Shown in pieces: positions 16,388 through 25,462 of a DNA stretch of 64,000 nt. Under the pieces are notes generated by a model that searched no databases, had not been told where the DNA came from, and worked only from the letters and a program-made list of their open reading frames with translations. Numbering within the stretch: position 1 is the stretch's first letter; each line of letters starts with the position of its first letter. The position numbers and the translations under genes were made by a program. Source of the DNA: Campylobacter lari (lineage in GTDB: Bacteria; Campylobacterota; Campylobacteria; Campylobacterales; Campylobacteraceae); assembly GCF_900638335.1 (NCBI RefSeq), contig NZ_LR134508.1, forward strand, positions 186,001 through 250,000, written 5' to 3'.

Positions 16388-17767
16388 ATGGTTTTTGCAC
16401 GTAAAAGATCAAATAAAAAATGGATTTTTGTAGTTTTTTTAATACTTTTAGCCTTTGTGGTGTTTGTTTTAAATACAAAATTATTTGAAAAAAATCCCCC
16501 GTTAATCCAAATAAAATCAGATGTAATTTATAGTAATTTAACTGATCCTATATCCATAGAAGTAAACGATGAAAGTACTTTAAAAGATATAAAAGTTACT
16601 TTATTTAAGGCAAATGAATTAAATGGTGAAACACTTGTTAATGAGCATGTTAAAGGCAATAAAAAAAGTATTCATTTTGATTTAAAATTACCAAAACCAG
16701 CTTATAAAGAAAAAGTCGATTCATATAAACTTGCAATAGAAGCAAGCGATGGTAGTTTTTGGAATTTCTTTTTAGGAAATAAAGCACTTAAAGAAGTAAA
16801 AGTTATTATTGACACCAAAAAACCATTTGTGGAAATTTTAGATAATTCTTATCAAATCGAACAAGGTGGAGTAGGTAGTGTGGTGTTTAAAGCAAGTGAT
16901 GAGAATTTACAAGAAGTTTATATCACAACCGATAAAGATAAAATTTTTAAAGCAACTCCTTATGTGAAAGAAGAATATTATGCTGCTTTGATTCCTTGGG
17001 AGGCAACTGATGAGCACTTTAGAGCTTATGTAGTGGCAGTAGATAAAGCAGGTAATGTAAACAAACAAAGGATTAGATATTATTTTACTAATAAAAAATA
17101 CCGTGTATCAAATATAAAAGTAAGTGATAGATTTTTAGATGGTAAGATTGAATTTTTAGCACAAAAATATGCCCCAAAAGATAGAGAATTAAGCAGACTT
17201 GAAAAATTTAAATTCGTGAATGAAGATTTAAGAGCTTCTAATGAAGTTATCATTCATGATATTACAAGCAAAGTTCCTGATACTATGATTAATAATTTTA
17301 AAGTTAATCTTTTCAAGCCTTTAAAAAATGGCCAAAAAGTAGCTGATTATGCTGATCATAGATTTTATTCTTATAATAATCAAGCATTTAGTAGTTCTTA
17401 TCATATGGGGCTTGATTTAGCAAGCATAAAAGAAGCACCTATTGTTAGTAATAATGATGGTGAAGTGGTATTTGTACAAGAAAATGGAATTTATGGATTA
17501 AATATTATTATTTATCACGGTTTTGGGATTTATACTCTTTATGGACACTGCACTAATGTAGATGTAAATGTAGGAGATAGAGTTAGAGCAGGTGATGTTG
17601 TAGGAACTACAGGCACTACAGGTTTAGCGCTCGGAGATCATGTGCATTTTGGTGTTTTAGTTCAAGGGGTTGAAGTACGTCCTGAGCAATGGCAAGATGC
17701 AAAATGGATAAAAGAAAATATCTATAATGTATTAGAATCAAGCAAAAAAAGAATTTTGAGTGAATAA
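16388..17767 (+). CDS. pgp3: M23-family peptidoglycan endopeptidase (Pgp3-like)
   Basis: A 459-residue envelope protein with one N-terminal membrane anchor (about residues 13-28), a periplasmic beta-rich region of immunoglobulin-like character, and a C-terminal LytM/M23 domain. The zinc motifs are SYHMGLDLA (near residue 339) and GDHVHFGV (near 419). In C. jejuni the protein at this position was described as the D,D-endopeptidase Pgp3 that cleaves peptide crosslinks and sets helical shape; the symbol rests on position and domain layout from memory. It is 2 bases upstream of lpxC. Confidence 0.85.
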   Translation: MVFARKRSNKKWIFVVFLILLAFVVFVLNTKLFEKNPPLIQIKSDVIYSNLTDPISIEVNDESTLKDIKVTLFKANELNGETLVNEHVKGNKKSIHFDLKLPKPAYKEKVDSYKLAIEASDGSFWNFFLGNKALKEVKVIIDTKKPFVEILDNSYQIEQGGVGSVVFKASDENLQEVYITTDKDKIFKATPYVKEEYYAALIPWEATDEHFRAYVVAVDKAGNVNKQRIRYYFTNKKYRVSNIKVSDRFLDGKIEFLAQKYAPKDRELSRLEKFKFVNEDLRASNEVIIHDITSKVPDTMINNFKVNLFKPLKNGQKVADYADHRFYSYNNQAFSSSYHMGLDLASIKEAPIVSNNDGEVVFVQENGIYGLNIIIYHGFGIYTLYGHCTNVDVNVGDRVRAGDVVGTTGTTGLALGDHVHFGVLVQGVEVRPEQWQDAKWIKENIYNVLESSKKRILSE

Positions 17768-17769
17768 AG

Positions 17770-18654
17770 ATGAATCAAACAACAATAGCAAAAGAAGTTA
17801 AAGGTGTTGGTATAGGTTTACACAAGGGTGAGCCTATTAGTATAAAATTAGAGCCATTAGAAGCTGGCAGTGGTATAGTGTTTTATAGAAGTGATTTGGG
17901 AATTTCTTATGAGGCAAAGCCTGAAAATGTTATCGATACACAAATGGCCACTGTAATAGGCGATCATAGGGGTTATGTTTCTACTATAGAACATTTAATG
18001 AGTGCGATTAATGCTTATGGTATTGACAATGTACGTATAGTTTTAGATGCTAATGAAGCCCCTGTAATGGATGGTAGTAGTATAGGTTTTTGTATGATGC
18101 TTGAGGAAGCAGGTATAAAAGAGCTTGACGTGGCTAAAAAAATTTTAGTGATTAAAAAAAGTGTAGAAGTAAAAGAGGGCAATAAATTTGTACGTTTAAG
18201 TCCTACGGATATGCCTATTATAAACTATACAATTGAATTTGATAATCCTATTATAGGTAAGCAAAATTATTGTTTTGAATTTAGCAAACAAAACTACATA
18301 GAGCAAATAGCAAGAGCAAGAACCTTTGGGTTTTTAAAGGATGTTCAAGCTTTAAGAGCTATGAATTTAGGTCTTGGTGGAAGCTTAGAAAATGCTGTTG
18401 TAATTGATGATAATCGTATTTTAAACCCTGAAGGTTTGCGTTTTAAAGATGAATTTGTGCGTCATAAAATTTTAGATGCTATTGGGGATTTAACCTTACT
18501 TGGATGTAGGGTTTTTGGAGATTATACTTCTTATGCGGGTTCGCACAAGCTTAATCATCTTTTAACCAAAGAACTTTTAAAAGATCCTAGTTCTTATGAA
18601 GTGGTAAGTTTAGAAAAAAATACATATAAAATATATGAAAAGGTTTTTGCATAA
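17770..18654 (+). CDS. lpxC: UDP-3-O-acyl-N-acetylglucosamine deacetylase LpxC
   Basis: A 294-residue zinc enzyme, the committed step of lipid A synthesis. It opens MNQTTIAKEVKGVGIGLHKGE (typical TI...GxGLHSG), and the zinc ligands are in TIEHLMSA (about residue 77) and RHKILDAIGDL (about 236-246), with the His near GSHKLNHLL as the C-terminal base. Length is normal. It follows the endopeptidase gene without a promoter gap. Confidence 0.97.
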   Translation: MNQTTIAKEVKGVGIGLHKGEPISIKLEPLEAGSGIVFYRSDLGISYEAKPENVIDTQMATVIGDHRGYVSTIEHLMSAINAYGIDNVRIVLDANEAPVMDGSSIGFCMMLEEAGIKELDVAKKILVIKKSVEVKEGNKFVRLSPTDMPIINYTIEFDNPIIGKQNYCFEFSKQNYIEQIARARTFGFLKDVQALRAMNLGLGGSLENAVVIDDNRILNPEGLRFKDEFVRHKILDAIGDLTLLGCRVFGDYTSYAGSHKLNHLLTKELLKDPSSYEVVSLEKNTYKIYEKVFA

Positions 18655-18665
18655 AAAAGGTTACT

Positions 18666-19100
18666 TTGCTTTTAAATGCCATAGCAAAACCTTTGATGTT
18701 TGGTATTTATGAAAATGATGTATTAATAAAAACCATTGAGAATGATTTAAAAGTTAGTGAAGTTTTGCCAAAAATATTGCAAGATTTACTTTCACAATAT
18801 GAGTTTGAAAAGCTTATTTATGTGCATGGTCCAGGCTCTTACATGGGCATAAAGATTTCTTATGTTTCTTTTAAAACACTAGCTATAGTTAAAAACATTC
18901 CTTTAAAAGCTATTAGTGCTTTTGAGCTAAATAATAACGCTCCTATAGCCGCTAATAAGCATTTGTGTTTTGTAAAAAAAGATGATGAAATTATTTTAGA
19001 AAAGACACAAGCGGGAAGTTTTTTTATGCCCCAAAGTCTAAAAGGTTTAAATTTCAGCAAAGAAAATACACCTTTTTATGTTTTAGATGCGATTAATTAA
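18666..19100 (+). CDS. tsaB: Short TsaB/YeaZ-like protein
   Basis: A 144-residue protein. HGPGSYMGIKISYVSFKTLA (about residues 57-76) and NIPLKAISAFELN match the core of TsaB, the inactive ASKHA partner of TsaD in making t6A37 of tRNA. At 144 residues it lacks most of the C-terminal subdomain of E. coli TsaB (231 residues) while keeping the N-terminal dimerisation part. The start is TTG, with AAAAGG 5 bases upstream, directly after lpxC. Assignment is by motif; a short form appears to be normal in this genus but I cannot verify that here. Confidence 0.72.
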   Translation: MLLNAIAKPLMFGIYENDVLIKTIENDLKVSEVLPKILQDLLSQYEFEKLIYVHGPGSYMGIKISYVSFKTLAIVKNIPLKAISAFELNNNAPIAANKHLCFVKKDDEIILEKTQAGSFFMPQSLKGLNFSKENTPFYVLDAIN

Positions 19101-19108
19101 GGTAAAAA

Positions 19109-19987
19109 ATGAAGATTTTAGTTCCTGCTACAAGTGCAAATTTAGGTCCTGGTTTTGATTGTTTGGGTTTGAGTTTAAAATATTTTAATCAAACTATAGT
19201 TGAAAAATCTAAATTTTTTAGCATTAGCATACACGGAGAAGGTGAAAATAATATCTATCTTAAAAAAAACAATACCTTTGTTAATATTTTTTATGAAATT
19301 TATCAAAGACTTAGCGGTAAAAAAGACAATTTCCGTTTTGTTTTTCAAAATAATATCCCTTTAGCTAGAGGCATGGGAAGTTCTTCTGCTGTAATAGTTG
19401 GGGCTATTGCTTGTGCTTATGAATTAAGTGGGTTTAAAGCGGATAAAAATATTATTTTAAATGAAGCTTTAAAATATGAAAACCATCCAGATAACATAGC
19501 TCCAGCAGCACTTGGCGGTTTTGTATGCGCATTAACTCATAATGAAAAAGTTCTAGCTATAAAAAAAGAAGTGGATAAAGACTTACAAGCTGTTATAACC
19601 ATACCAAATGTGGCGATGAATACTCAAAAATCAAGAGCAGTTTTAGCTAAAAAAATCAACCTAGAAGATAGTGTTTTTAATCTTTGTCATGCTTCATTTT
19701 TAACCGCTTGTTTTTTAGAGAAAAAATATGATTTATTAAAATATGCAAGTTTGGATAAACTTCATCAAAACCAAAGAATGAAGCTTTTGCCTGGGCTTTT
19801 TGAGGTGCAAAAACTAGCTTTAGATAATAATGCTCTCATGAGCACACTTTCAGGCTCAGGCTCAAGTTTTTTCACTCTAGCTTATAAAGATGATGCTAAA
19901 AAAATCAAAGAAAAAATCAAAAATAAATTTGCTAAATTTAGAGTTGAACTTTTAGAATTTGATGATGAGGGCTTTAAAATTTGCTAA
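19109..19987 (+). CDS. thrB: Homoserine kinase
   Basis: A 292-residue GHMP kinase of threonine synthesis. It begins MKILVPATSANLGPGFDCLG, has the ATP-loop PLARGMGSSSAVIVG near residue 88 and the C-terminal GHMP motif STLSGSGSSFFTL near 252. It phosphorylates homoserine for threonine synthase. It starts 8 bases after the TsaB-like gene. Confidence 0.97.
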   Translation: MKILVPATSANLGPGFDCLGLSLKYFNQTIVEKSKFFSISIHGEGENNIYLKKNNTFVNIFYEIYQRLSGKKDNFRFVFQNNIPLARGMGSSSAVIVGAIACAYELSGFKADKNIILNEALKYENHPDNIAPAALGGFVCALTHNEKVLAIKKEVDKDLQAVITIPNVAMNTQKSRAVLAKKINLEDSVFNLCHASFLTACFLEKKYDLLKYASLDKLHQNQRMKLLPGLFEVQKLALDNNALMSTLSGSGSSFFTLAYKDDAKKIKEKIKNKFAKFRVELLEFDDEGFKIC

Positions 19988-20011
19988 AAATTCCAAAAAA
20001 AAGATATAATT

Positions 20012-20278
20012 TTGAAAAATCATATACCCATTAGAATGTGCATTGTTTGCAAAGGCCGTTATGAAAAGCAAGGTTTGCATCAATTCCAAATAAAAAATTC
20101 TCAAATTATCACTAAAGTGGAATTTGGCAGGAGTTTATATATTTGTAATTCATGTTTTGATAAAGATGAAAAAACATTGCAAAGGGCTTTTATGAGAGCT
20201 TGCAAAGGCAATTTTCATGGTAATATAAATCAGCAGGATTTAAAGGAGATATTTTTTAATGGCAGATGTAAAGATTAG
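20012..20278 (+). CDS. ylxR: YlxR-family RNA-binding protein
   Basis: An 88-residue protein of the YlxR (DUF448) family: [14 protein letters not shown] near the N-terminus is the family signature and [13 protein letters not shown] the second cysteine pair. YlxR is always found next to infB and binds RNA or the RNase P RNA in other bacteria. The start I use is TTG; the next in-frame ATG would cut into the conserved PxRxCxxC motif. It overlaps infB by 20 bases. Confidence 0.88.
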   Translation: MKNHIPIRMCIVCKGRYEKQGLHQFQIKNSQIITKVEFGRSLYICNSCFDKDEKTLQRAFMRACKGNFHGNINQQDLKEIFFNGRCKD

Positions 20279-22892
20279 CGAGATCGCTCAAGAGTTAGGA
20301 TATACAAGTAAAGAAATTATAGAAAAAGCCAATGAAATGGGCTTAGAAGATATCAAATCCCCTAACAAAAAAGTATCTTCTGAAATCGCAGAAGCGATTT
20401 ATCAATATGTTCAATCAGGTGAAATATTAGATGTAGTAAAAAAAGTGGCCAAACCTAAAAAAGAAAGTACAGCAAAAAAAACTACTAAAAAAGAAGAAAA
20501 TAAAAAAGAAGAGAAAAAAACTACTACTAAAAAAGAAAGTAAAAGCCCTGCTAAAGCAGCAAGTGAAAAAAAAGATGAAATAAAAAAAGAAGAAAAACAA
20601 CCTGAAAATCCTATAAAAAATGAAGTATTAGAAGAAAAAAAAGAAGAAATTAAACTCGATGAAAAGCTAGGTTCTAATTTAAATTTAGCCAAAAGAAGAG
20701 GCTTGGTCATCGTTAAAAAGAAAAAAGAAGAAAGCAAAGAAACTCAAATAAATAAAGAAGAAAAAGCTAGTACACAAACTACTCAAGGTCTAAGCCTTAG
20801 TATGATTTTTTCAAATTCAGATGAGAATTTAAAAAGAAAGAAAAAAGAAAAGAAAAATCATCCTGTAGCAAGCAAAAAAGAAAGCACTACTAAAATGGAT
20901 CTTTTAGGAGATAAAGACTTTGCTGATATTTCTTTAGAAGATGATGATATGGTAGTTTTACCTGATTTTAGTGTAAAAGAAAACAAACCAGCACAACCAG
21001 CAAATAAAAAACAACCAAATATCTTAAAGCAATCTCTAAATAATTCTATCAATCCATTTGGCGAGGGTGGTATACAAAGAAGAAGTCGTAAAAAGCCACC
21101 TAAAAAGGTAGAAAAAAAAGAAAGTGAAGCGATCACAAGTGTAAGCATACCTAAAGAAATTCGTGTGTATGAATTTGCTGAAAAACTTGGTAAAAACACT
21201 GGAGAAGTTATCTCTAAGCTTTTTATGCTTGGTATGATGACGACTAAAAATGACTTTTTGGATGAAGATGCTATAGAAATTCTTGCAGCTGAATTTGGCG
21301 TGGAGATTAATATCATCGATGAGGCTGATGAATTTGATTATGTAAAAGATTATGATGAAAATCAAACAGAAGAAAATTTAAGCCAAAGAGCTCCGGTTAT
21401 CACGATCATGGGGCATGTGGATCATGGTAAGACTTCTTTGCTTGATTATATAAGAAAATCACGCATTGCAAGTGGCGAAGCAGGCGGGATCACTCAGCAT
21501 GTGGGCGCTTATATGGTGGAAAAAAATGGTAGAAAAATCACTTTTATCGATACTCCAGGCCATGAGGCATTTACTGCTATGCGTGCAAGGGGAGCTAGTA
21601 TAACGGATATTGTTATTATCGTAGTAGCTGCAGATGATGGGGTAAAACCGCAAACTAAAGAAGCGATCAATCATGCAAAAGCAGCTAATGTGCCTATCAT
21701 CATCGCTATTAATAAAATGGATAAAGAAAACGCAAATCCTGACATGGTAAAAACCCAGCTAGCAGAAATGGATATCATGCCAGTAGAATGGGGTGGAAGT
21801 CATGAGTTTGTGCCAGTTTCAGCTAAAAAGGGTGATGGTATAGAGGATTTACTTGAAATTGTATTATTACAAGCTGATATTTTAGAGCTTAAAGCAAATC
21901 CAAAAGCCCATGCTAAAGCAAGTATTATAGAATCTTCAGTGCAAAAAGGTAGAGGTCCTGTGGCTACTATCATTGTGCAAAATGGTACTTTAAGAGTGGG
22001 AAATACAGTTGTAGCAGGGGAAGCTTATGGTAAAGTGCGTGCTATGAGTGATGATCAGGGCAAAGCTTTAAAAGAAATAGGCCCAGGTGAGTGTGGGGTA
22101 ATCATAGGTCTTAGTGAAGTAGCTGATGCAGGAGAAACGCTAATAGCTGTAGATAGTGATAAGCAAGCAAGAGAATATGCTAATAAGCGCCATGAATACA
22201 ACCGCCAAAAAGAACTAAGCAAATCCACTAAAGTAAGTATAGATGAGCTTGGTGCAAAAATCAAAGAAGGTAATTTAAAAGCCCTTCCTGTGATCTTAAA
22301 AGCAGATGTACAAGGTTCACTTGAAGCGATTAAGGCTAGTTTAGAAAAACTTAAAAACGATGAGATTAAGGTTAATATCATCCATAGTGGGGTAGGTGGG
22401 ATTACTCAAAGTGATATAGAGCTTGCAAGTGCTAGTGAAAACTCTATCGTTTTAGGCTTTAATATACGCCCAACTGGTGAGATCAAAGAACGCGCTAAAG
22501 ATAAAGGCGTAGAGATAAAAACTTATAATGTTATTTATAACTTGCTTGATGATGTAAAAGCCTTGCTAGGTGGTATGATGAGTCCTATCATCTCTGAAGA
22601 ACAACTTGGTCAAGCTGAAATTCGCCAAGTGATCAATGTACCAAAACTAGGCCAAATCGCAGGTTGTATGGTAACAGAAGGCACGATCAATCGTGGTGCG
22701 AAAATCAGGCTCATTAGAGATGGGGTTGTGGTATTTGAAGGTAATGTAAGCTCACTCAAACGTTTTAAAGATGATGTAAGAGAAGTTGCAAAAGGCTATG
22801 AGTGTGGTGTAGGCATAGAAGGTTGTAATGATATGAGAGTGGGTGATTATATAGAAAGTTACAAAGAAGTTGAGGAACAAGTAAGCCTATGA
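20259..22892 (+). CDS. infB: Translation initiation factor IF-2
   Basis: An 877-residue GTPase that brings fMet-tRNA to the 30S subunit. An N-terminal IF2 domain ([21 protein letters not shown]) is followed by a long Lys/Glu-rich repetitive stretch (about 60-290), a second IF2N-type domain, then the G domain with [18 protein letters not shown] (about 380-397), DTPGHEAF and NKMDKEN, and the C-terminal fMet-tRNA-binding domains. The ATG follows AAGGAGATA. It heads the infB-rbfA-rimP run. Confidence 0.98.
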   Translation: MADVKISEIAQELGYTSKEIIEKANEMGLEDIKSPNKKVSSEIAEAIYQYVQSGEILDVVKKVAKPKKESTAKKTTKKEENKKEEKKTTTKKESKSPAKAASEKKDEIKKEEKQPENPIKNEVLEEKKEEIKLDEKLGSNLNLAKRRGLVIVKKKKEESKETQINKEEKASTQTTQGLSLSMIFSNSDENLKRKKKEKKNHPVASKKESTTKMDLLGDKDFADISLEDDDMVVLPDFSVKENKPAQPANKKQPNILKQSLNNSINPFGEGGIQRRSRKKPPKKVEKKESEAITSVSIPKEIRVYEFAEKLGKNTGEVISKLFMLGMMTTKNDFLDEDAIEILAAEFGVEINIIDEADEFDYVKDYDENQTEENLSQRAPVITIMGHVDHGKTSLLDYIRKSRIASGEAGGITQHVGAYMVEKNGRKITFIDTPGHEAFTAMRARGASITDIVIIVVAADDGVKPQTKEAINHAKAANVPIIIAINKMDKENANPDMVKTQLAEMDIMPVEWGGSHEFVPVSAKKGDGIEDLLEIVLLQADILELKANPKAHAKASIIESSVQKGRGPVATIIVQNGTLRVGNTVVAGEAYGKVRAMSDDQGKALKEIGPGECGVIIGLSEVADAGETLIAVDSDKQAREYANKRHEYNRQKELSKSTKVSIDELGAKIKEGNLKALPVILKADVQGSLEAIKASLEKLKNDEIKVNIIHSGVGGITQSDIELASASENSIVLGFNIRPTGEIKERAKDKGVEIKTYNVIYNLLDDVKALLGGMMSPIISEEQLGQAEIRQVINVPKLGQIAGCMVTEGTINRGAKIRLIRDGVVVFEGNVSSLKRFKDDVREVAKGYECGVGIEGCNDMRVGDYIESYKEVEEQVSL

Positions 22893-23251
22893 ACCCAGCT
22901 GAAATCAAAAAGCTACGCACAGAAAGCATTTTAAAAGAACTTATACCAGAAGCTTTAGCAAATTTAGACAACGAAGCTTTAAAAAATTTGTGCGTAGTGG
23001 ATGTAGAGTGTAAAAAAGGCAGATATGATGCTTTTGTGTATTTAGATAAAATGTTTTTTAATATCCAAGAGCAAGAAATCATACTCAATCAGCTTAAAAA
23101 AGCTGCCCGTGCTTTGCAAAATTACTGCATGAGTGAGCAAGGGTGGTATAGATGTCCGAATTTTCACTTTAAGTTTGATGATAGATTAGAGTATCAAAAC
23201 CACATGGATGCTTTATTTGAAAAAATCAAAAAGGAACAAAATGAATCTTGA
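22889..23251 (+). CDS. rbfA: Ribosome-binding factor A
   Basis: A 120-residue KH-fold protein that helps mature the 5' end of 16S rRNA in the 30S subunit. It starts ATGA-overlapped with infB, has [19 protein letters not shown] at the N-terminus and a C-terminal region ([21 protein letters not shown]) in which the last part matches the RbfA motif around FxxDxxxxxxxxxxxLL. Order infB-rbfA-rimP supports the call. Confidence 0.9.
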   Translation: MNPAEIKKLRTESILKELIPEALANLDNEALKNLCVVDVECKKGRYDAFVYLDKMFFNIQEQEIILNQLKKAARALQNYCMSEQGWYRCPNFHFKFDDRLEYQNHMDALFEKIKKEQNES

Positions 23252-23663
23252 AGCACTTTGTAAAGAAGCAGGGCTTAGCTTTTATGATGATGAGCTAACA
23301 AGTGAAAATGGTAGAAAGATTTATAGAATTTATGTGCAAAAAGAAGGTGGGGTAAATCTTGATGATTGTGCTAGGCTTAGTGAGATTTTATCGCCTATTT
23401 TTGATGTAGAACCACCTGTGAGTGGGGAGTATTTTTTAGAAGTATCAAGCTGTGGGCTTGAGAGAAAACTTAGCAAAATCGAGCATTTTGCAAAAAGCAT
23501 TAACGAACTTGTAAAAATCACAACTAGTGAAAAAGAAAAAATCGAAGCAAAAATCATCGCCGTAGATGATGAAAATATCACTTTAGAAAATTTAGAAACT
23601 CAAGAAAAAACTACTATAAATTTTAGCGACATAAGAAAAGCTAAAACTTTCATACAATGGTAA
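23241..23663 (+). CDS. rimP: Ribosome maturation factor RimP
   Basis: A 140-residue protein of 30S maturation. IYRIYVQKEGGVNLDDCARLSEIL and EYFLEVSSCGLERKL are RimP signatures. The start is the ATG preceded by AAGGAAC, 8 bases upstream; a longer in-frame reading begins inside rbfA and adds a Lys-rich stretch I consider non-genuine. It overlaps rbfA by 11 bases. Its stop codon is inside a 32-base palindrome. Confidence 0.93.
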   Translation: MNLEALCKEAGLSFYDDELTSENGRKIYRIYVQKEGGVNLDDCARLSEILSPIFDVEPPVSGEYFLEVSSCGLERKLSKIEHFAKSINELVKITTSEKEKIEAKIIAVDDENITLENLETQEKTTINFSDIRKAKTFIQW

Positions 23664-23689
23664 AAATTTAGAATTCTAAATTTTTACCA
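23658..23689 (+). terminator. 32-base perfect palindrome at the rimP stop, probable terminator
   Basis: Two 16-base arms (TGGTAAAAATTTAGAA and its exact reverse complement) meet without a spacer at a central GAATTC. It begins at the last sense codon of rimP. As RNA it would fold with a small loop, ending in TTTTTACCAA; it lacks a long trailing T-run, so it may equally be a transcription-factor site or a bidirectional element. Confidence 0.5.
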
Positions 23690-23700
23690 AATTAATATAT

Positions 23701-23706
23701 TATAAT
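23701..23706 (+). promoter_or_regulatory. -10 box of the mcrBC promoter
   Basis: A perfect TATAAT lies 73 bases before the mcrB ATG, after the rimP palindrome. It leaves a transcribed leader of about 65 bases that contains a short palindrome. Confidence 0.5.
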
Positions 23707-23733
23707 CTATTGTATAAACTACATTTTTTCAAT

Positions 23734-23749
23734 TGTCTATAAATAGACA
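23734..23749. promoter_or_regulatory. Palindrome TGTCTAT-AA-ATAGACA in the mcrBC leader
   Basis: Two perfect 7-base arms with a 2-base centre, about 28 bases downstream of the putative -10 box and 30 bases before the mcrB ATG. It could be an operator for an unidentified repressor or an RNA hairpin; nothing in the window encodes an obvious cognate regulator. Confidence 0.4.
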
Positions 23750-23779
23750 TGATGTTTAGTTTTTAATTAAGGAGTGATA

Positions 23780-25462
23780 ATGACCACGGAAGAACTAGGC
23801 TTAAAATTAAAGGATATGTATGAAAATGCACCCAAAGGAAATAAAGTTACTTATATTCATTATTTTGGCATTATATTTGCAGAAGAAATTAGAAAAAATA
23901 GTTCTAGTGAAATTGTTAAATATGCAAATATATCTAAAAGCTATGTAGCTGAAATAGCAAAGGCTATTTCTTTGGCAGATGTGTTAAATCAAAATAATAT
24001 AATTCAATATAATCACAATAGTTATAAAAATAAAGAAAATCAAAATCCACCTTTAAATCAAATTCTTTATGGGCCTCCAGGGACAGGAAAAACTTATCAA
24101 ACGATAGATAAGGCTTTAGAGATTATATCAAAAGAAGAAAAAATACAAATTCCAAGCAAAAACGATAGGATAAATAGAAAAAAGTTATTTGATGAGTATG
24201 TAAAAAAAGGGCGAATAGTTTTTACTACTTTTCATCAAAGCTATGGATATGAAGAATTTATAGAAGGTATAAAGCCTGATATCGATAACGCAGCGGAAAA
24301 TTCTCAAGAAGTAAATTATAAAATAGAAAAGGGAGTTTTTAAAGAACTTTGTCAAAAAGCTTTGGATAATTACAAAGCATCTTTATTAACACAAGAAGAA
24401 TTTGTAAAGAGTGAAGATTTAGAAAATAAAATAGAAATTTTTTTAGATGAATTAGTAGATCAACAAAAATTTATAGAAAAAACTCAAAGTGGTGGATTTA
24501 AATTAGAAGAATATAATGAAAAATATAGAATTATCACAGATGATACTAATGCAAATTTATATTTAAATTTAGAAATTTTTAAAACGCTTTTGGAAAATAA
24601 AGATAAGATTATAAACGGAAGAAGCATTAAGCAAATTTTAAATCATAAACATAGAAGACAAATTGATAGTTATTATTTTCAGCTAGTTAAATTATTTAAA
24701 GAACGAGAGCAAGATTATAAAGTAGATAATAATTCTAGTAAAAAGCCGGATTTAAAACCTTACATAATCATCATAGATGAAATTAATCGTGGTAATGTAA
24801 GTAAGATTTTTGGTGAACTTATAACCTTGATAGAACCTAGCAAAAGGATAGGTGAAGAAGAGGAAATAAAAGTAAAATTACCTTATAGTGGTAAAGATTT
24901 TGGAGTGCCTAAAAATGTTTATATCATAGGCACTATGAATACAGCCGATAGAAGTATCACTTCTCTTGATACGGCTTTAAGAAGGCGTTTTGAATTTGTT
25001 GAGATGATGCCTGATATTAGTAAATTAGGAAATATAGAAATTAAAAGTGAAAATACAGAAAAAAGTATCATAGATTTACAAAAGTTATTAACAGCTATCA
25101 ACACTCGTATAGAATACTTACTTGATAGAGAAAAAACCATAGGTCATGCATTTTTTATAGATGTTAAAAATTTAGAAGATTTAAAACAAGTATTTCAAAA
25201 TAAGATTATCCCTCTTTTACAAGAGTATTTTTATAATGATTATGCTTTAATTGATGCGGTTTTAAATTATAATGGTATGATTTTTGAAGATAAAAAAGAT
25301 GACGATTATCTTCAAAAAATAAAAAATTTAGACAATGTAGATAGCGAGAGAAATATTTATAGTATTGCTCCATTTAATAATGGAATTTGGGATAAAATAG
25401 AAATATATCAAGCAATTTATGATGATAAAATAACAAATAAAACAAAAAACGAAAATGAATAA
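23780..25462 (+). CDS. mcrB: McrB-like GTPase of a modification-dependent restriction system
   Basis: A 560-residue AAA+ protein. Residues 1-90 form a short helical domain (IHYFGIIFAEEIRK, ISKSYVAEIAKAISL) unlike the DNA-binding domain of E. coli McrB. The motor has Walker A GPPGTGKT at 98-105, TFHQSYGYEEFIEGIKPD near 155, Walker B IIIIDEINRGNVSKIFGEL near 328 and GTMNTADRSITSLDTALRRRF near 384, all McrB signatures. McrB translocates DNA by GTP hydrolysis when it meets modified cytosine and activates the McrC nuclease. The ATG is 5 bases after AAGGAG; an upstream GTG gives only two extra residues. The gene overlaps mcrC by 8 bases. Confidence 0.92.
   Translation: MTTEELGLKLKDMYENAPKGNKVTYIHYFGIIFAEEIRKNSSSEIVKYANISKSYVAEIAKAISLADVLNQNNIIQYNHNSYKNKENQNPPLNQILYGPPGTGKTYQTIDKALEIISKEEKIQIPSKNDRINRKKLFDEYVKKGRIVFTTFHQSYGYEEFIEGIKPDIDNAAENSQEVNYKIEKGVFKELCQKALDNYKASLLTQEEFVKSEDLENKIEIFLDELVDQQKFIEKTQSGGFKLEEYNEKYRIITDDTNANLYLNLEIFKTLLENKDKIINGRSIKQILNHKHRRQIDSYYFQLVKLFKEREQDYKVDNNSSKKPDLKPYIIIIDEINRGNVSKIFGELITLIEPSKRIGEEEEIKVKLPYSGKDFGVPKNVYIIGTMNTADRSITSLDTALRRRFEFVEMMPDISKLGNIEIKSENTEKSIIDLQKLLTAINTRIEYLLDREKTIGHAFFIDVKNLEDLKQVFQNKIIPLLQEYFYNDYALIDAVLNYNGMIFEDKKDDDYLQKIKNLDNVDSERNIYSIAPFNNGIWDKIEIYQAIYDDKITNKTKNENE

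Noticed and set aside
20411-21365. Several open frames on the minus strand opposite infB (Ser/Phe-rich proteins)
   Set aside because: They are mirror images of the Lys/Glu-rich low-complexity stretch of IF-2; no ribosome site, no domain, and the plus strand is certain.
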